DNA of 64,000 nt from Methylibium sp. NZG (GTDB lineage Bacteria; Pseudomonadota; Gammaproteobacteria; Burkholderiales; Burkholderiaceae_C): the NCBI GenBank assembly GCA_001263235.1, contig LGRD01000004.1, forward strand, positions 1 to 64,000, written 5' to 3'. The notes beneath the pieces were generated by a model. That model did no database searches and had not been told where the DNA came from. It saw nothing but the letters and a program-made list of their open reading frames with translations. Positions within the stretch are counted from its first letter, which is position 1. Every line of letters begins with the position of its first letter. The position numbers and the translations under genes were made by a program. Below are positions 63,778 through 64,000 of the stretch, piece by piece.

Positions 63778-64000
63778 ATGACACCCTCCTTCCAGTCTCC
63801 GCCACAACCCGCCCAGGGCTTCGCGTTCTCGCGCACGCAGTTTCAGCAATGGGTCGAAGACGCGCTCTCGTTTGCGCGCGAGATCGGCGCCAGCGACGCC
63901 GCGGTCGAGGTGTCCGAAGGTGTGGGGCTGTCGGTGTCGGTGCGCAAGGGCGAGGTCGAAAACGTCGAGCGCAACCGTGACAAGTCGCTCGGCGTCACGG
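63778..64000 (+). CDS. pmbA: Metalloprotease PmbA/TldE, 5' part
   Basis: Only the first 74 residues are in the window. AREIGASDAAVEVSEGVGLSVSVRKGEVENVERNRDKSLGVT is the conserved start of the TldD/PmbA fold; PmbA acts with TldD in peptide processing and antitoxin turnover. The ATG at 63778 is chosen. It is divergent from darP, with 116 bases between. Confidence 0.93.
   Translation, partial: MTPSFQSPPQPAQGFAFSRTQFQQWVEDALSFAREIGASDAAVEVSEGVGLSVSVRKGEVENVERNRDKSLGVT

Overview
The window is almost entirely the chromosome of a GC-rich betaproteobacterium, most likely a Burkholderiales member of the Rubrivivax/Leptothrix/Ideonella type. This is inferred from gene content (gspAB, darP-pmbA, DUF3138, Bug/TctC receptor, CbbR-like LysR proteins), the strong G/C third-position bias and the dense ATGA-type overlaps. 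The first ~1.2 kb is different: its codon use, poly-Ala run, Ser/Gly/Glu tract and CAG repeats look eukaryotic (protist-like). It joins the bacterial DNA inside a GCA/CTG run that cuts an ABC permease gene, so the left edge is best read as an assembly chimera or contamination.

The centrepiece is at about 5.2-24.5 kb: an apparently complete set of the pathway-specific enzymes of the 3-hydroxypropionate (3-HP) bi-cycle for CO2 fixation. On the minus strand lie smtA-smtB-mct-mcl-mch-pcs-mcr; meh and a CbbR-like LysR gene run divergently. An SbtA-type bicarbonate transporter with a second CbbR-like LysR gene sits at the other end. As I recall it, mch-mcl-mct-smtB-smtA-meh is the order in Chloroflexus, where mcr and pcs lie elsewhere; here everything is together. 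The general enzymes of the cycle (acetyl-CoA and propionyl-CoA carboxylase, methylmalonyl-CoA epimerase and mutase) are not in the window and would have to come from the rest of the genome.

At 24.5-27 kb there are a ParD antitoxin with a truncated ParE toxin, dusA and a DMT-family exporter. At 27-46.2 kb is a polyamine supercluster: type III glutamine synthetase, gabT, puuC, a DUF3138 outer-membrane protein, potIHGF putrescine transporter, spuC, puuA, puuD, puuB, an omega-aminotransferase, an Lrp regulator, acetylpolyamine amidohydrolase and agmatinase. Together they deacetylate acetylpolyamines or hydrolyse agmatine, import putrescine, and degrade it through the gamma-glutamyl and direct transaminase routes to GABA and succinate semialdehyde.

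At 46.2-56.7 kb follow a 53-residue membrane peptide, gspB/gspA, an OmpA-family protein, a membrane-anchored protein with about 17 tandem 27-residue repeats and a C-terminal helix-hairpin-helix-like domain, zwf, and a GntR / phytanoyl-CoA-dioxygenase-like / SAF-domain oxidoreductase operon of unknown substrate. From 56.9 kb to the end are an orphan T6SS-associated FHA protein (TagH), a short glycosyltransferase-2-like protein, two decayed gene fragments, cysE, a LysM-FecR protein, mogA, darP and the start of pmbA. I saw no rRNA, tRNA, CRISPR array or insertion sequence.
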